Source: DASVCZ01 sp036381335 (GTDB lineage Bacteria > Patescibacteriota > Microgenomatia > UBA1400 > PJMF01). Taken from it: a DNA stretch of 5,635 bases. The stretch lies in NCBI GenBank assembly GCA_036381335.1, contig DASVCZ010000013.1, positions 1 through 5,635 on the forward strand, written 5' to 3'. A program made the translations under genes and the position numbers. Under the pieces are notes generated by a model. The model ran no database searches. It worked only from the letters and a program-made list of their open reading frames with translations, and was not told the DNA's origin. Positions 4,613-5,635 of this stretch are shown here, piece by piece. The number at the start of each line of letters is the position of its first letter. The stretch's first letter is position 1.

Positions 4613-5635
4613 TCCACATACCAATGCTATCACTCAACTTAATCAAGTGGCCGATCTGCTGGCATCTCAATATCTGGAAAAAGCACGTTTTAAAGCGGCC
4701 ATCAAAAAGTTAGCCGAACCCGATCGAGTAATTGAGGGTGTTCTCTCAGTCAAGATGGACGATGGTTCCACCCAAAAATTTCAGGCCTTTCGCTCTCAGC
4801 ACGATAACGCCCGCGGTCCTTATAAAGGTGGTATTCGTTTTCACCAGAACGTGAGTCTAGCAGAAGTGAAAGCCCTTTCTACTTGGATGACGTGGAAGTG
4901 CGCGGTCACGGGCATTCCCTACGGTGGCGGCAAAGGTGGCGTCATCGTTGATCCCCGTCAACTCAGTGCAGGAGAACTGCAGCGCTTGAGTCGCGCTTAT
5001 ACCCAATTGATCGCCGATCAGATTGGCCCATGGACTGATATTCCTGCTCCCGATGTCAACACCAATGGTCAAATTATGGCCTGGATGGTAGACGAGTATG
5101 AAAATATCCAAAGCCAAAAACAGAACGCAAAAAATGAGAATCCACTGGCCACGTTCACTGGAAAACCCCTGGAATTGGGTGGATCCCAAGGTCGAGAAGA
5201 AGCGACTGGTTTGGGCGGAGTCTATGTGTTAGAGAAAGTGGCCGAAAAATTAGGGTGGCATCGACCACAGGATGTGACTATTGCCATTCAAGGATTTGGC
5301 AATGTTGGCTATTGGTTCGCCTATCACGCCGATAAACTTGGCTACAAAGTGGTGGCCGTTTCTGGTTCTCAAGGCGGCGTCTATGTAGAGAAAGGTTTAA
5401 ACCCGGAGCAGACCTTAGCATGCAAAGAGAAAAACGGTACCTTAGCTGGCTGTCTGTGTGTCGAAGATACGTGTGACATCAGCCTCGGCCAAGAAATCTC
5501 CAACCAAGACCTGTTGGAATTGGACGTTGATGTGTTAGTGCCTTCGGCTTTAGAAAATGTCATCACTTCCGAAAATGCCTCTCGCCTCAAAGCCAAGGTC
5601 ATTATTGAAATGGCTAATGGCCCGGTAACACCGGA
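4605..5635 (+). CDS. gdhA: Glutamate dehydrogenase (Glu/Leu/Phe/Val family), 3'-truncated by the window edge
   Basis: The enzyme interconverts glutamate and 2-oxoglutarate plus ammonia using NAD(P)H, linking nitrogen and carbon metabolism. The 343 visible residues cover the substrate domain and most of the Rossmann domain; roughly 80 C-terminal residues lie beyond the window. Visible motifs are ARGPYKGGIRFH (Lys74, substrate binding), TWK (Lys98), IPYGGGKGG (catalytic Lys110), PAPDVNTN (Asp150), GKPLELGGSQGREEATG (186-202), the nucleotide-binding QGFGNVG (229-235) and PSALENVIT plus EMANGPVTP at the end. A cysteine cluster (273, 283, 285, 290) occupies the loop after the second Rossmann strand. 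Gly254 stands where AVSDS is more usual, giving AVSGS. The ATG at 4605 overlaps the malic enzyme stop by 8 bp and has no Shine-Dalgarno site, pointing to translational coupling. Leucine or other amino-acid dehydrogenase activity is less likely given the motif match. Confidence 0.94.
   Translation, partial: MSNPHTNAITQLNQVADLLASQYLEKARFKAAIKKLAEPDRVIEGVLSVKMDDGSTQKFQAFRSQHDNARGPYKGGIRFHQNVSLAEVKALSTWMTWKCAVTGIPYGGGKGGVIVDPRQLSAGELQRLSRAYTQLIADQIGPWTDIPAPDVNTNGQIMAWMVDEYENIQSQKQNAKNENPLATFTGKPLELGGSQGREEATGLGGVYVLEKVAEKLGWHRPQDVTIAIQGFGNVGYWFAYHADKLGYKVVAVSGSQGGVYVEKGLNPEQTLACKEKNGTLAGCLCVEDTCDISLGQEISNQDLLELDVDVLVPSALENVITSENASRLKAKVIIEMANGPVTP

Overview
The window reads as a chromosomal segment of a bacterium, most likely a Candidate Phyla Radiation (Patescibacteria) member. 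This placement is inferred. It rests on the DnaG Toprim variant (VEGEFDVIS), a cysteine-bearing glutamate dehydrogenase, compact spacing, and short-period tandem repeats and an A/T-looped hairpin between genes. Base composition is near balanced. All five complete stop codons are TAA and the standard code gives intact proteins. No tRNA, rRNA, CRISPR array, insertion sequence or phage gene is visible. Every supported gene is on the + strand.

Layout. Positions 1-1497 hold the 3' part of dnaG (primase); its zinc-binding N-terminus lies upstream. Eight bases after its stop begins a strong promoter (TTGACA, then TATGCT) whose spacer is a near-perfect 21-bp palindrome of the CsoR/CstR operator type. 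It drives a small CsoR-family regulator, best started at 1546 and probably leaderless. Positions 1783-1867 contain a hairpin, a second likely promoter and a good Shine-Dalgarno site for trxA. Then follow trxA (thioredoxin), seven 8-bp repeats, trxB (thioredoxin reductase), five 7-bp repeats, a malic enzyme gene, and a glutamate dehydrogenase gene that overlaps it by 8 bp and runs off the right end.

How it may work together. TrxB passes electrons from NADPH to TrxA. Malic enzyme and glutamate dehydrogenase are both enzymes that can generate NAD(P)H from small metabolites, so trxA-trxB-malic enzyme-gdhA could be a reductant supply-and-use unit. The CsoR-family repressor has the two cysteines of the family at the usual 29-residue spacing, but Glu replaces the copper-ligand His and Ala replaces the second-shell Tyr. 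A thiol or persulfide sensor therefore fits better than a copper sensor, and would suit thioredoxin neighbours. The operator is seen only at the regulator's own promoter, so control of the downstream genes is not demonstrated.

Most worth a second look: the operator/promoter/start arrangement of the regulator, its altered sensing site, and the two unrelated tandem repeats that almost fill the two successive gaps around trxB.
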